From contig NC_080179.1 of assembly GCF_950295315.1 (NCBI RefSeq), forward strand, positions 69,158,615 through 69,222,614: a stretch of DNA of 64,000 bases, written 5' to 3'. The notes beneath the pieces are model-generated. The model worked only from the letters and a program-made list of their open reading frames with translations, had not been told where the DNA came from and made no database searches. A program made the position numbers and the translations under genes. Of this stretch, positions 46,575 through 58,061 are shown one piece after another; within the stretch, counting starts at the first letter, position 1, and every line of letters starts with the position of its first letter. This DNA comes from Erinaceus europaeus (Eukaryota > Chordata > Mammalia > Eulipotyphla > Erinaceidae).

Positions 46575-46869
46575 GGGAGTCGGGCGGTAGCACAGTGGGC
46601 TAAGAGCAGGTGGCATCATGTGCAAGGACTGGAGAAAGGATCCTGTTCGAGCCCCTGGCTCCCCACCTGCAGGAGAGTCAATTCACAGGTGGTGAAACAG
46701 GTCTGCAGGTATCTATATTTCTCTCCCCCTCTTTCTTTTCTTCCTCTCTCCATTTCTCTCTGTCCTATCAAACAACAACAACATCAATTACAACAACAAT
46801 AATAATAACTACAACAATAATAAAACAACAAGGGCAACAAAAGGGGATAAATAAATAAATATTTTAAAG
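46575..46869 (+). mobile_element. SINE, form A, with target duplication
   Basis: Starts ggagtcgggcggtagcacag and ends in AATAAATAAATATTTTAAAG. Flanked by aaatcctggg at 46565-46574 and 46870-46879. Confidence 0.95.
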
Positions 46870-47004
46870 AAATCCTGGGAATAAGCACAACAGTCTAGAT
46901 AAGTAATAACTCTATTTTCTATAAATAAGAGTACAGTGTCTCTTATTTAAGAGAGTAGTATCAACTAATCATGAAAAATCAAGAGTTTTTAATTTACTTT
47001 TTAA

Positions 47005-47148
47005 AATCTATTTAAGATTTATTTATGAAGGAGGATGGGGATGGGGGTGGGGGCAGACAAGCCGAGCATCCCTCTGACACATAAAATGAGAAAGATTCAA
47101 TCTAGGACTTCATGTTTGGGCGCTCAATGTACTATACCATCTCCCAGT
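47005..47148 (-). mobile_element. old SINE, form C
   Basis: gatttatttatgaaggagga, gcatccctctgacacataaa, gattcaatctaggacttcat, ctataccatctcccag. Decayed copy. Confidence 0.7.
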
Positions 47149-48243
47149 TTGCAGAATACACACTTCTACGGCATCAACTGTATGTTTTTCTAAAGGAATC
47201 AAACATCAGTTAGTGGGCTGAAGTTCACTAAAGCAAACTTCTGCTTTACTCACCTGTATTTTTCTTTAGCAAATGCTTACTATCCCATTTTACAAGGAAG
47301 AAAGATGACACTCAAGTTACAACCTCTTCCCAAGGTAATACTCCTAGTTAGTGGTAGAGCCAAGATTTGACACGTTCTTGGCCCAATATCTATGAAACAA
47401 AAATCATTGCAGCTTCTCTCTAAAAGCCTACAATCTAGATAAGAAAGGCAAGGACTATCCCTCTATAAGGATTTGCATATAATTATTACCAAGCTGGAGA
47501 TCCAGGGGTTCAGAAATACATTTACTAATAGTGTTTACTCTTAGACAAGAGTCAATTTCTCTCTGTCTTCCTTCTTCCTTCCCTAGAAGATAATGATGAG
47601 CAGAGACCTTAGACTGTTGTTGTTGTTATTGTTAAGGCACTTTCTCATATCTTTTGGCAGCTTTTCCTGTGTCTGTAATGGTTTTTTATGGATTACAGAC
47701 TCTGGACTGATAATAAAGACCATGTGTGAGAGAATAGCATGCCAGAGGAGCACACAGGAAATTTCCGGAATGTCATCCTGGAAGAATACCCCGATCTTTC
47801 TCTCTCTCTCTTTCCAAGATTATATATAGTTATCCCTGCTACTTCCTGAGATGCCATGTTCAAGGCCAAACTGTAATTTCCATCATTCAGTCAAATCACT
47901 AACATTAAACTTAGGTCATTATCTTTAGTTCCCAGGTCTTTATTTATAGACCTGTAAAAGAGGGGAAATCTGTCTGAATTTTTAATAACTTTTACCTGGA
48001 AGTGACCTCCCTTTAGGAACAGATTTTGAGCCATTAAGTATGTGTAATTTATATTAAGGAAAATGTGTTTTGTTGTTTGAAATCATTTGACATTTCTTTA
48101 AGTAGATAATTTTCAAAATGCTCACATATCAAAAATACTCCATAGAAAATCTAAATCTTTCTTGTAACTGTCCCCCAGCTATTAAACCCAACTGTCAGGT
48201 ATATGCCATTGCCAATTACAAGGAATGTTCTAGGAGTAAATAT
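47149..48243. other. unique sequence, no gene seen
   Basis: About 1.1 kb. The open frame at 47593-47829 is leucine-rich only because of a short TTG repeat. Confidence 0.55.
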
Positions 48244-48244
48244 C

Positions 48245-48520
48245 AGGGAGTTGGGCGGAAGCGCAGCAGGTTAAGCACAGGTGGCTCAAAGCGCAAGGAA
48301 CGGCGGAAGGATCCCGGTTCGAGCCCCCAGCTCCCCACCTGCAGGGGAGTCGCTTCACAGGCCGTGAAGCAGGTCTGCAGGTGTCTGTCTTTCTCTCCCC
48401 CTCTCTGCCTTCCCCTCCTCTCTCCATTTCTCTCTGTCCTATCCAACAACGACAACAACAATAATAACTGCAACAATAAAACAACAAGGGCAACGAAATA
48501 AATAAATTAATTAATTAGAA
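48245..48520 (+). mobile_element. SINE, form A
   Basis: gggagttgggcggaagcgca start, perfect B box ggttcgagccc and a full tail, ending AATAAATTAATTAATTAG. Confidence 0.96.
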
Positions 48521-48705
48521 AAAAGTAAATTCCAACTGGCTTGGAATATATTCATCAAAAAATAATTACAAATAGCTCAGAAGATGAATATTTATTGTTA
48601 TACTTGAACTAAAAATTTACTTCATGGTATGAGATTTTTCTGGAATATTCTTAGCATTTTGCTAATTTTGAGAATATGAGTATCTCATAAAAAATCCAAA
48701 AAGCA

Positions 48706-48997
48706 GGGAGTTGGGTGGCAGCACAGCGGGTTGGGCGCAGGTGACACAAAATGCAAGGACTGACTTTAGGATCCCGGTTAGAGCCCCCCGCTCCCCATCT
48801 GCAGGGCAGTTGCCTCACAAGCAGTGAAGCAGGTCTGCAGGTGTCTTTCTCCCCTCCTCTCTGTCTTCCCCTCCTCTCTCCATTTCTCTCTGTCCTAGCC
48901 AACAACAATGACAGCAACAACAACAATAATCACAACAACAACAATAAACAAGGGCAACCAAAGGGAAAAGTAAATAAATAAAAAATATTTTAAAAAG
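48706..48997 (+). mobile_element. SINE, form A, with target duplication
   Basis: Flanked by aaaatccaaaaagca (48691-48705) and aaaatccaaaagca (48998-49011). B box altered (ggttagagccc). Confidence 0.96.
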
Positions 48998-49334
48998 AAA
49001 ATCCAAAAGCATAATCTGGCACTTGGGCCATGAAAGATGATTGTCCTATGCCAAGCACCAATTAATTGCATGTTTTGTTTATTATAATGGATTTAATTAG
49101 ACGGTGGTATTTTTTTTTTCAGTATTACCTCTATGAGATCAATTTGCAACCTTGTGTCTTGATTCAATTGTGTCATAAAGCTTGTTCAGAGATGGTACAG
49201 TTATGACTGCCTGTGTGAATGGGTCCTTCCTGCCTCAGTTCAACTCCCAGAGATGGGATGCCCTCTGTGGTGATGCCCTGTCCAGAATTGCCTGGCCCTT
49301 CTAAGTACCTGCTGTACTTCAAAAACAGTCCCAC

Positions 49335-49606
49335 TGGGGGCCTGATGGTTGAGCACCGGTTTAAGCGCAAGGACTGGCCTAAGGATCCCAGTCGGAGCCC
49401 CCAGCTCCCCACCTGTGTTGAGGGGGTCACTTTGCAAGTGGTGAGGCAGGTGTACCTTTCTCTCCCCATCTCCTCTTCCCCCCTCCACTCTCTATTTCTC
49501 TCTGTGCTGTCCAACAACAGCAAAAACAAAATGGGAAAAACAAAAATGGCCACCAGGAGCAGTGGATTTGTAGTGTAGGCACCAAAGGCCAGCAATAACC
49601 CTAAAG

Positions 49607-49608
<2 letters not shown>
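49335..49608 (+). mobile_element. SINE, form E
   Basis: gggcctgatggttgagcacc head, CT tract, then accaggagcagtggatttgt and ggccagcaataaccctaaag in the 3' extension. The tail has become (AC)n. Confidence 0.9.

Positions 49609-49662
<54 letters not shown>
49609..49662. repeat. (AC)n microsatellite grown from a SINE tail
   Basis: About 26 AC units directly after ggaaaacac of the SINE tail. Confidence 0.97.
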
Positions 49663-49664
<2 letters not shown>

Positions 49665-49814
49665 CCTATAGCCACTGGGGCCTTTTTGGCTTATAGAAAA
49701 TAACGTGTAAGCAAGAATGGCAAGGAGCCTAACTCAAATCAGAATCAAGGTTGATGAATAGTTGTACACAACCTTACACATATACATTTAATTGGTATTG
49801 TAGTAATTAGTTTA

Positions 49815-49817
<3 letters not shown>

Positions 49818-49845
<28 letters not shown>

Positions 49846-50018
49846 TTTTGCCAGGGTTTCACAGCTCCAGGCTGATTTTTTTAATGAGATATAAAAACAG
49901 AGAGGGAAAGACACTACTGCACTGAAGAATCCTGCAGTGTGGTAGAGACTGGCTCAATCCCAGGTCTTGGTATGACAAACCCACTCTCTTATCCAGCTAA
50001 GCCGTTTTGCCAGTCTTC
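49818..50018 (-). mobile_element. old SINE, form D, next to (TC)n
   Basis: (TC)n at 49818-49842, then ccagggtttcacagctccag, agagggaaagacactactgc, caatcccaggtcttggtatg and tccagctaagccgttttgcc. Confidence 0.75.
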
Positions 50019-50111
50019 ATTCATTTTCCTTTGGAAACATAGCTCCTTAAAGCCTCACCTTTACTCAGTTTTAGGCTGCTGAAATTAAAAATAACTTGGT
50101 GGGACCAAGTT

Positions 50112-50380
50112 ATTTTTAAAAATTTTTTTATTATTATTTATTTTCCCTTTTGTTGCCCTTGTTGTTTTATTGTTGTTGGATAGGACAGAGAGAAATGGGG
50201 AGAGGAGGGAAAGACAGAAGGGGGGGGCATAGAAAGTTAGACACCTGCAGACCTGCTTCACCACCTGTGAAGCGACTCCCCTGCAGGTGGGAAGCCGGGA
50301 GCCCGAACCGGGATCCTTATGCCGGTCCTTGCGCTTTGCGCCACATGCGCTTAACCCGCTGTGCTACCGCCCGACTCCCA
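50112..50380 (-). mobile_element. SINE, form A, with perfect 13-bp target duplication
   Basis: Minus-strand copy with an exact A box and B box (gcccgaaccgggatcc in reverse). Flanked by gtgggaccaagtt at 50099-50111 and 50381-50393. One of the best-kept copies. Confidence 0.97.
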
Positions 50381-50487
50381 GTGGGACCAAGTTCTAACAC
50401 ATTTGTTTTTACTTTTTTGACTCCTGTTATCAAGGAATCTAGATAAAGTTAAAATCGAAAAGGAAAGGCATAAACAGCAAGCAACTT

Positions 50488-50688
50488 CTTTTTTTTATTA
50501 TCTTTATCTATTGGATAGAGACAGAAATCGAGGGGGAGAGGGGAGATAGAGAGGGAGAGAGACACCTGCAGCCCTACTTCACCACTCGCAAAGCTTTTCC
50601 CCTGCAGGTGGGGACCAGGGGTCTTGACCCTGAGTTCTTGCACATTGTAATGTATGTACTCAACCAGGTTCGCCACCACCTGGTCCCC
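50488..50688 (-). mobile_element. SINE, form B
   Basis: Head ggggaccaggtggtggcgaa at 50688, gcagccctacttcaccactc and an ATTGGATAGAG end near 50510. Confidence 0.93.
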
Positions 50689-50700
50689 AAAAGCGACTCT

Positions 50701-50818
50701 TTACCAGAGAACTGCTTAGCTCTGACTTAAAGTGTTGCTGGGGATTGAGCCTAGGACCTTTGGTGCTTTAGGCATGGAAGGCTTTTTGCATAACCATTAG
50801 GACATCTCCCTAGTCCTG
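50701..50818 (-). mobile_element. SINE, form C
   Basis: accagagaactgcttagctc, gggattgagcctaggacctt and gcataaccattaggacatct; sister of 11545-11663. Confidence 0.88.
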
Positions 50819-51048
50819 TGTGTAAACACCTTAACTTTATTTCTAAGGGAAAGAAATTACTTGAAAGTAGTTGCCACTCACATTGGGATGGTTTCACTGT
50901 GCCATGAGTTCTGCTGAAGCGTGAGTGTATGATAATTTAGGCAAAAAGATACCAAGCAAACTCTATGTTCTGATTTCCAGTTGATACAGCACAGATGAAT
51001 CTCATTAAAATGCCAAGGCACTTGTTAAAACAAAGAGGAATTTTTTAG

Positions 51049-51129
51049 CATGGCACAGATAGCTTAATTGTTATGCAAAAGATTTTCATGTCTGAGGCTT
51101 AGAGGTCCTAGGTTTAAGTGTTCACCCCC

Positions 51130-51179
<50 letters not shown>

Positions 51180-51205
51180 AGGGTTGAGATGTGCTCTGGT
51201 TAGAA
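51049..51205 (+). mobile_element. SINE, form C, with internal (AC)n
   Basis: gcacagatagcttaattgtt, tatgcaaaagattttcatgt, ggtcctaggtttaagtgttc, then a 50-base (AC)n (51130-51178) inside the element before gttgagatgtgctctggtt. Confidence 0.85.
51130..51178. repeat. (AC)n microsatellite within a SINE
   Basis: About 24 AC units where form C normally reads ccaccataagcc. Confidence 0.97.
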
Positions 51206-51438
51206 TTTATTTAAGTCATTTCTAATAATTCTTCTGATGATATATATAGTATTTTGACTACTTTTTGTGTAGACATTCTTAAGGAGTCAGATTATGCATA
51301 ACTCTGGGACATCTGTCTAGTTTTCACTGTGTAGTTTATTTCCCACTAGGAGATTAACTTGCAAGTGGCCTCATAAGGGCATAATCCTCAGGCAGTACAT
51401 ACTATCAGATGCTTTCCACTGTAAAAAATGAACCAAGA

Positions 51439-51722
51439 GGGGAGTCGGGCGGTAGTGCAGTGGGTTAAGTGCATGTGGTATAAAGTGCAAGGACCTGCTT
51501 AAGGATCCCAGTTCCAGCCCCGGCTCCCCACCTGCAGGGGAGTCACTTCACAAGTGGTGAAGCAGGTCTGCAGGTGTCTGTCTTTCTCTTCCTCTCTCTG
51601 TCTTCCCCTCCTCTCTCCATTTCTCTCTGCTATATCCAACAACAAAGACAGTAATAACTATAACAATAAAACAACAAGAGGAACAAAAGGGAATAAATAA
51701 ATCTTTAAAAAAAATCTTAAAA
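51439..51722 (+). mobile_element. SINE, form A
   Basis: ggggagtcgggcggtagtgc start, B box altered (agttccagcccc), full CT tract and CAA-rich tail. Confidence 0.95.
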
Positions 51723-51742
51723 AAACAAATCAAGATAATTTT

Positions 51743-51862
51743 GGGTGGGGGAAATAGCATAATGGCTATGTAAATAGGCTTTCATGAATGAGGCTCTAAG
51801 GTCCCAGGTTCAGTCCCTCGCATGACCATAAACCACACAGTAAAGTGCTCTGATAAGAACAT
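51743..51862 (+). mobile_element. SINE, form C
   Basis: gtgggggaaatagcataatg, aggctctaaggtcccaggtt, accataaaccacacagtaaa, gtgctctgataag. Confidence 0.85.
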
Positions 51863-51889
51863 GATGATGATGATGAGAGTTTTACTTCT

Positions 51890-52135
51890 TCTCTTCCAAT
51901 CCCTGTCCCTTTCGTTTCCTTCTCCTGCCTAATAGCTATGACTAGACTTCAAACATTATGTTAAATTGTAATGGTGATAGTACATGTCCAGTATCTGATC
52001 TAAGTAGGAACAAATACATTTTCCTACCTTTGAGCATGATGCTGACTGTTGGCTTCTTGTATACAGTCTCAAAGAGATTTAGGACTTTTTCATATATTCC
52101 TATTCTTTTCAGTGTTTTGAACAAAGGACTCTAGG
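51890..52135 (-). mobile_element. L1 ORF2 fragment, inverted part of a twin-primed L1
   Basis: The minus strand encodes FKTLKRIGIYEKVLNLFETV followed by YKKPTVSIMLKGRKMYLFLL and SDTGHVLSPLQFN, the reverse transcriptase segment seen intact as [20 protein letters not shown] in the full-length L1. It lies head to head with plus-strand L1 3' sequence starting at 52136. Confidence 0.85.
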
Positions 52136-52565
52136 GAGGAAGGGAAATGGGGCCCCTGATGTATGATCATGGAAAAGACTCTGTGTGGGGAGTGAGAGTG
52201 TTTCGTATACACATATTAGAGGGGGAGGGTGGTGGCACACTTGGTGAAGCACACGCAGTACCATGCTCAAGGACCTGGGTTCAATCTTGTGCTCCCCACC
52301 AGCAGTGAGGACATTTTATCAGAGCTGTAGCGTCTCTTCAAGTGTCTAGCTTTCTCTCTCTGTCTGTATCTCCCCTTTCCCTCGCAATTTCTCTCTGTCC
52401 TATTGAATAGAATAAAAATAAAGAAAAAAGGGGGCGGGGAGGGCCACTGGGATTAGTGGCTTCTTAGTGCAGGCATGGAGCCCCAGTGATAACCCTGGGG
52501 GTAAAAGTCATTGTATGCATGTGTCAACAACTATACTGTGAACCATTAGCCTTGCCCCATAAATG
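52136..52565 (+). mobile_element. L1 3' end, SINE-interrupted (second half of twin-primed L1)
   Basis: gatgtatgatcatggaaaag to about 52215, then after the SINE tgtatgcatgtgtcaacaac, ctgtgaaccattagccttgc and cccataaa with an A-rich end. This is the plus-strand 3'UTR of an older L1. Confidence 0.7.
52216..52508 (+). mobile_element. SINE, form E
   Basis: gggagggtggtggcacactt head, acctgggttcaatcttgtgc B-box region, then ggccactgggattagtggct, gcaggcatggagccccagtg and ataaccctggggg in the 3' extension. It splits the L1 3'UTR. Confidence 0.9.
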
Positions 52566-53689
52566 ACAAAGGGAAAAATGTTACAAATCAATGCATAAAT
52601 CTTTAAACATAATAATGTATATTTTTACTCCTCTAAGAGGATATTCAGTGTCACCAGAAAAATTCTGAAATGATGTACGTAGACTTGGTTTGTGAATCGG
52701 CGCTAACTGTATACAAAAGCAGGTTTAACTTATCCCTTAATTGTGATCCACGTCATCCTTAGGATGGGGGGGCATAACTGAAAATACAGGCCCCTAAGTG
52801 CACTCGATGATATTATCCTCACCGACCTCCAACCTGATCATTAAAAAAATAATAAAATAAAATCACAGGATTGCCTTCAGCAGGACAAGAAGGTCTAAAT
52901 TTCATTTCCTTTGATTTCGCCTGCTCTTCTGAGCCACTGGCTGCAGCAAACCAGCAATGGAGAAGGGAGCCCAGTGTTGGATGCACTTAAAGGAATCCAC
53001 AAACGTGATTTGTGAAACGCCTCTGAATGTTTGTGATTTGATTAGGGTAATGAGTCTCCTGTTATGAATCCTGAAGATCGTATATTCTAAGCGTGGCTGA
53101 TTGCTGCATTTGAAATAACAGCACGCTTCCGTGGTGGGCCTCTGTGATGACAGTTATTTGACTCCAGACCTCATTATCATTATCAACAACATCATTGTAT
53201 CAAACCACAGTTTGCTATGCAGTGTGTGACCCCAATTTAGGCCTTGCCCAGGATGGTGGCCCCTGTCTAGTAATGGTGATATCAAGGTCTGTCTGGGCCA
53301 GCCTTCAAAGGCTTATTTTCATGACTTCTACAAACTGATATCACAATTTAGAGCTAGGACCCTGGTGAGCTCTGTAACTTCTGTCATGTTTTATGTAAGA
53401 GCATGGATAATTTGATTTTTTGTTTGTTTGTTATCATGTGAGCTTAACCACGCCAAGCTGACTTTTTCTGCTAGAGACACAGAGACATAGAAGAAGAAAG
53501 AAGGAACCACAGAATGGCACCCAAAAGATTATGTACCACTGGAAGAAAAGGGTTAAGAATTAGGGCTCTCCAAAGCAGATGTCAGTATATGTGTGTATGT
53601 TTAAGGGCAGGGCTCGAAGTGGAACTGGCAGGGGCTTACTCAACTTGAACATTCTTATTATTTTTTTGAGTTTTTTTTTAAACGAATTT
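52566..53689. other. unique sequence, no gene seen
   Basis: 52860-53240 is repeat-free and balanced in composition; see findings. 53430-53560 may hold a very old SINE (gctagagacacagagacata) but is too decayed to call. Confidence 0.5.
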
Positions 53690-53953
53690 GATTTATTTAT
53701 TCCCTTTTGTTGCCCTTTTTTATTGTTGTAGTTATTGTTGTTGTCGTCATTGTTGGATAGGACAGAAAGAAATAGAGAGAGGAGGGGAAGACAGAGAGGG
53801 GGGGTAGAAAGAGAGACACCTGCAGACCTGCTTCACCGCCTGTGAAGCGACTCCCCTGCAGGTGGGGAGGTGGGGGCTTGAACCGGGATCCTTACGCCGG
53901 TCCTTGTGCTTTGCGCCATGTGCGCTTAACCTGCTGTGCTACCGCCCGACTCC
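53690..53953 (-). mobile_element. SINE, form A, in the tail of another SINE
   Basis: gggagtcgggcggtagcaca head at 53953. Flanks ttattatttttttg (left, 53648) and tattattattttttaat (right, 53954) suggest insertion in the T-rich tail of the next element. Confidence 0.95.
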
Positions 53954-53955
53954 CT

Positions 53956-54152
53956 ATTATTATTTTTTAATCTTTTTGTTATCTTTATTTACCACATAGA
54001 GACAGCCAGAACTTAGAAGAGAAGGAGGAGATAGAAAGATAGACACACAGAGAGACCTGCAGCCCTGTTTCACCACTGGTGAAGCTTTCCCTATGCAGGT
54101 GAGGACAAGGGGCTTGAACCCTGGTCCTTATGCATGTGCACTCAACTGGCTC
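53956..54152 (-). mobile_element. SINE, form B
   Basis: ggagccagttgagtgcacat head at 54152, ttgaaccctggtccttatgc B box, gcagccctgtttcaccactg. The part of the head before the A box is missing. Confidence 0.88.
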
Positions 54153-54883
54153 CTAACTTGTACATTATTTAAGGAGGAATGAAAAGACCCTGGAGAGTTT
54201 TGGGAAAGCAACTAGTATGATAGTGTTTGCATTTTAAACATAAAGCACAGTAAGGAGTCTCAAGATTAGGAGGCACATCTGTGAAAAATCATAGAATTGG
54301 GAGTCATCAGCTCATAATTTTGGAAGCAGTGGGGTTGCCCAGACAGTGTGTGATAATAAGAGAAAGAAGAAGTTCTGCACAGATTGTGAAGGGATGGGCA
54401 GATAAAGGCATGCAAGGCGCGAAAGGCACACCACACCTCTGCCGTGATCAGTTGATCTCAAACCAATACACACCTGTCAGGAAGATAGCCTTCATGTACC
54501 AGAAGACATGCTATTAAAGAGCAGAATGTTCTTACATCATGTTCTCCCTTCGTTTCCTGCCATTTATTTACCTGTCAATTATTTTCTGGCCTTGGCAGCA
54601 TGAAACTACTCTGCCCAATCCTTTATTTTTCCATGAGAGAATGTATTGCCTTTTGTTCCAGATGTGGCAGAACCTGGAATTCTGCGCTGTCATTGAGAAT
54701 GACTTCTGGCTCAGAAGTAGAAAACCATTTTCTAGATCAAAATATTAAATCAAAGGGACAAAAAGCTAAAGTTCAGTCATCAGGAATATCAAAAGAAATG
54801 TGACTCAGTTTGGAGGAATACTCTGATAGGGCCTGTATGATTCGGTGGAGGGGAACTGAGAGTGCTCTAGGGTTTCTAAAATG
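54153..54883. other. unique sequence, no gene seen
   Basis: The overlapping plus frames at 54281-54803 (up to 78 codons) have no known domain. Confidence 0.5.
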
Positions 54884-54895
54884 TTATTAGTGACA

Positions 54896-55182
54896 GGGAG
54901 TCAGGCGGTGGCGCAGCGGGTTAAGTGCAGGTGGCTCAAAGTGCAAGGACTGGCATAAGGATCCCAGTTCTAGCCCCCGACTCCCTCCTGTAGGGGGGTT
55001 GCTTCACAGGTGGTGAAGCAGGTCTGCAGGTGTCTATCTTTCTCTCCTCCTCTCTGTCTTCCCCTCCTCTCTGTCCTATCCAACAATGATGACATCAAGA
55101 ACAACAACAATAATAACTACAACAATAAAGCAACAAGAGCAACAAAAGGGAGTAAATAAATAAATATTTAAAAGGAAAAAAT
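54896..55182 (+). mobile_element. SINE, form A, with perfect 12-bp target duplication
   Basis: gggagtcaggcggtggcgca start. Duplications ttattagtgaca are at 54884-54895 and 55183-55194. Confidence 0.97.
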
Positions 55183-55194
55183 TTATTAGTGACA

Positions 55195-56900
55195 GTATTA
55201 ATTTACAAAATTATAAGATAACAGGGGTATCATTATGCAGCATTCCTACCACCAGAGTTCTGTATCCCCATTCTCTCCACTGGAAGCTACAGTTGTTCTC
55301 TCATGACTGCAGATAGGAGTTTACTATTCTAACTATCTGTCTATATTTATATGTAGTTGCCACCCTTTTTATGGCCCTGGCCCTGCCTTCTCTTTCTTTC
55401 TAAGTCACACCGCACCTTATTACTACTTCTGAATGCCTTTCTTTTTTTCTTTTTCTCTCTTTGGGTCCCTATGGAGCTAGAGTTTAGAGTCCTCTGCCTT
55501 CTAGCCATCTTCCCCTATCATTTCTCTGGGAGTATGGACCAAAATTCTTTATGGGGTACATAAGGTGGAAGGTCTGGCTTCCGTAGTTGCTTCTTTGCTG
55601 GACATGGGTGTTGGCAGGTTGACACGTAACCCCAGCCTATTTCTCATTCCCTAATGGGGTAGGGCTCTAGAGAGGTGAGGTTCCAGGACATAACTGGTGA
55701 GACCATCTGCCCAAGGAGTTCAGGGTAGAATCATAGTAGCTTCAGCAACTTGGTGATTGAAAGGTGGTAAGATATAAAGCAGGACAAAATGATTAATAAA
55801 TAGGAACCAAAAAGTAGGAATAGAGCAAATGAAAATAGATATCTTAGGGTGGATAGATGCTAGGAAGTCTATTTTAGGTATGTTCCTAGGGGACCATGGT
55901 TTTTATAGTTCTTGCTTGAGTTGTATAGCTAACATATAGGTAAACAGATACATCGTCCGGGAAGATGGTATCAGAGTTGAGAATGGGGATAGAAAGTTGG
56001 ATTAGGGCAGAATGTAGCTCCCAAACTTGAAGAAAATCTATGTGTGAAATTAACTATTTATCCCATCAACTTCCAGGCCCATATATATTCATATTTAGCA
56101 CATGAGTCTCTGTAACCACTGAGTTTGAGCTCAAAATTTGTGATCACAGCTGGGAACATTCTAGGCTGTACTGACTTCAGGACCAGTCTTCCTCGAGTGG
56201 CAGAGTAGGCTGACCCTTCCTCACTTCGGATAGTGGGAAAGTCCCTACCATTATTACTTTTCAGGGAAGTCAAATTCCTGGAGTGTCCCATGAGAGGGTT
56301 AATGCTGATGTTCCTGATAGTAGTGACCAGTGATGGTGGAGGGAAGAAATCTGTTAGAGGTCTTGGTCCATCATATCTGTGTGGGAATCCAAGAATTCCT
56401 TAACTAGGTTCCCAGAAAATGGGGTGGTCTGGTATTAACCAAAAAGACCATCTTTAAATGAACCGATCTCTTGCCCGTATCCACCTTTTGTTGTCCTTTC
56501 TTTGTGTGATGAGCACAGACTTTCACCTCATTGTTAAAGCATTGAGTGTCATTTGTTGTATTCAGACTGGTATTAGGTTTATGGGATCTACCTTCTTTGG
56601 GCCTTTCTGCTAGATTGCCAAGTTTATTAGATCTAAGTCTAACTGGTTAGAGAATTTATGATGCTTTCTTTAGGCCCTTCTACTAGTATCCCAGGATTGT
56701 TAGGTTTAAATCTAATCAAGAAGGGCTATTAAGAACTTTTGAGTTATATAATTGCCCTTTAGTGATGGGAACATGTATACTTGTACCCAGTATCCTAGGC
56801 CCTAGCCTGTATCTAGGATCTGTAACTTTGTTTCGACGTGGAACAAGGTAGTCCTATGTGTTAGGAAAGATCTCACCAGATCTTTCTGGTGAAGTTGACA
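55195..56900 (-). mobile_element. old L1 3'UTR
   Basis: Follows the full-length L1 3'UTR in order: aacaggggtatcattatgca, ccaccagagttctgtatccc, gggagtatggaccaaaattc, gctggacatgggtgttggca, gaggttccaggacataactg. It is more diverged and longer than the recent form. The right limit is uncertain, and sequence past about 56000 is a guess. Confidence 0.7.
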
Positions 56901-57283
56901 TCTCAGGCTTGGTGCCTCTGGCAACAATTTGCAGTACCAAGTCAATAGCAGCATAATGTGACATGGCAGCACTGGAAGCACTGATTTAGTTGAGGCTGAC
57001 AGAGGCAGTGTGATGGAAAGGAATCAGAGAGAGGAAACATCAGGAAAGATGAGCACAGTTCTAGAGGTTCCGAGTCGGCTGCTGGGCTGCAGCTGTGTTA
57101 ATAATAGCAGGACTTACTTTACCATCAGCAGCTACCAGCTGCAGCAAATTACCCTTATATTTTGGTCATAGACCGGACTTCTTTTGGTCACAAATGCTCC
57201 CTGCTTTTTTTTTGCTGTGTTCTTGCCTGTAATTCAGTAGGCAAAACACATCTAAGGTCATGGAGTAAAAGGCAATGGGGGCT

Positions 57284-57588
57284 GAGCGGTGTACCAGGTT
57301 AAGTGCTCATAGTATGAAACTCAAGGACCCACACAAGAATCCCAGTTCAAGCCCAGGTTCCTCACCTTCAGGGGGCTCGCTTCACAAGCGGTGAGGCATG
57401 TCTGTAGGTTTCTGTCTTTCTCTCCCACTCTCTATCTTCTCCTCCTTTCTCAGTCTTGCTCTATCCTACAGAAATATTTTCTCCAAAAGAAAATAATTAA
57501 TAATAATAATAATAATAGCTGCAGGAGCAGTGGATTCATAGTGCAGGCACCGAACCCAAGTGATAACCCTAGAGGGAAAAAAATCCTA
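57284..57588 (+). mobile_element. SINE, form E
   Basis: gggggctgagcggtgtacca head, CT tract, an (AAT)n at 57495-57518, then gcaggagcagtggattcata and caagtgataaccctagaggg. Confidence 0.9.
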
Positions 57589-57798
57589 AGTTCTCCTGCA
57601 GCCAGCACCGTGTTGCCTTAACGACCTCTGTGCATAGAGGGAAAATGGTGCAGTGCTCCACTGAGTTCTGAAGTCTTTGTGTCTGGTTTCCATCCACACC
57701 CCTTCTCACACCAACCACACCAGCACCCACCTGAGACTAGTATTTCTGCAAATCTCTCAGCTGTAGTTGGTGAATTTTGTTAAATTTGATAATTTTAG

Positions 57799-58048
57799 GG
57801 ATTTGGGCAGTAGCACAGCGGGTTAAACGCAGGTGGCGCAAATCACAAGGATCTGCCAAAGGATCCTGGTTCGAGCCGCGGTGAAGCAGGTCTGCAGGTG
57901 TCTGTCTTTCTCTCCTCCTCTCTGTCTTCCCCTCCTCTCTCCATTTCTCTCTGTCTTAACAACAACAACATCAATAACTACAACAATAAAACAACAAGGG
58001 CAACAAAAGGGAATGAATGAATAAATATTTTTTTAAATATTTAAAAAA
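57799..58048 (+). mobile_element. SINE, form A, internal deletion, with target duplication
   Basis: B box ggttcgagcc runs straight into gcggtgaagcaggtctgcag, so about 40 bases (the ctccccacctgcagggg block) are missing. Flanks are ttgataattttag (57786-57798) and ttgataattgtag (58049-58061). Confidence 0.95.
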
Positions 58049-58061
58049 TTGATAATTGTAG

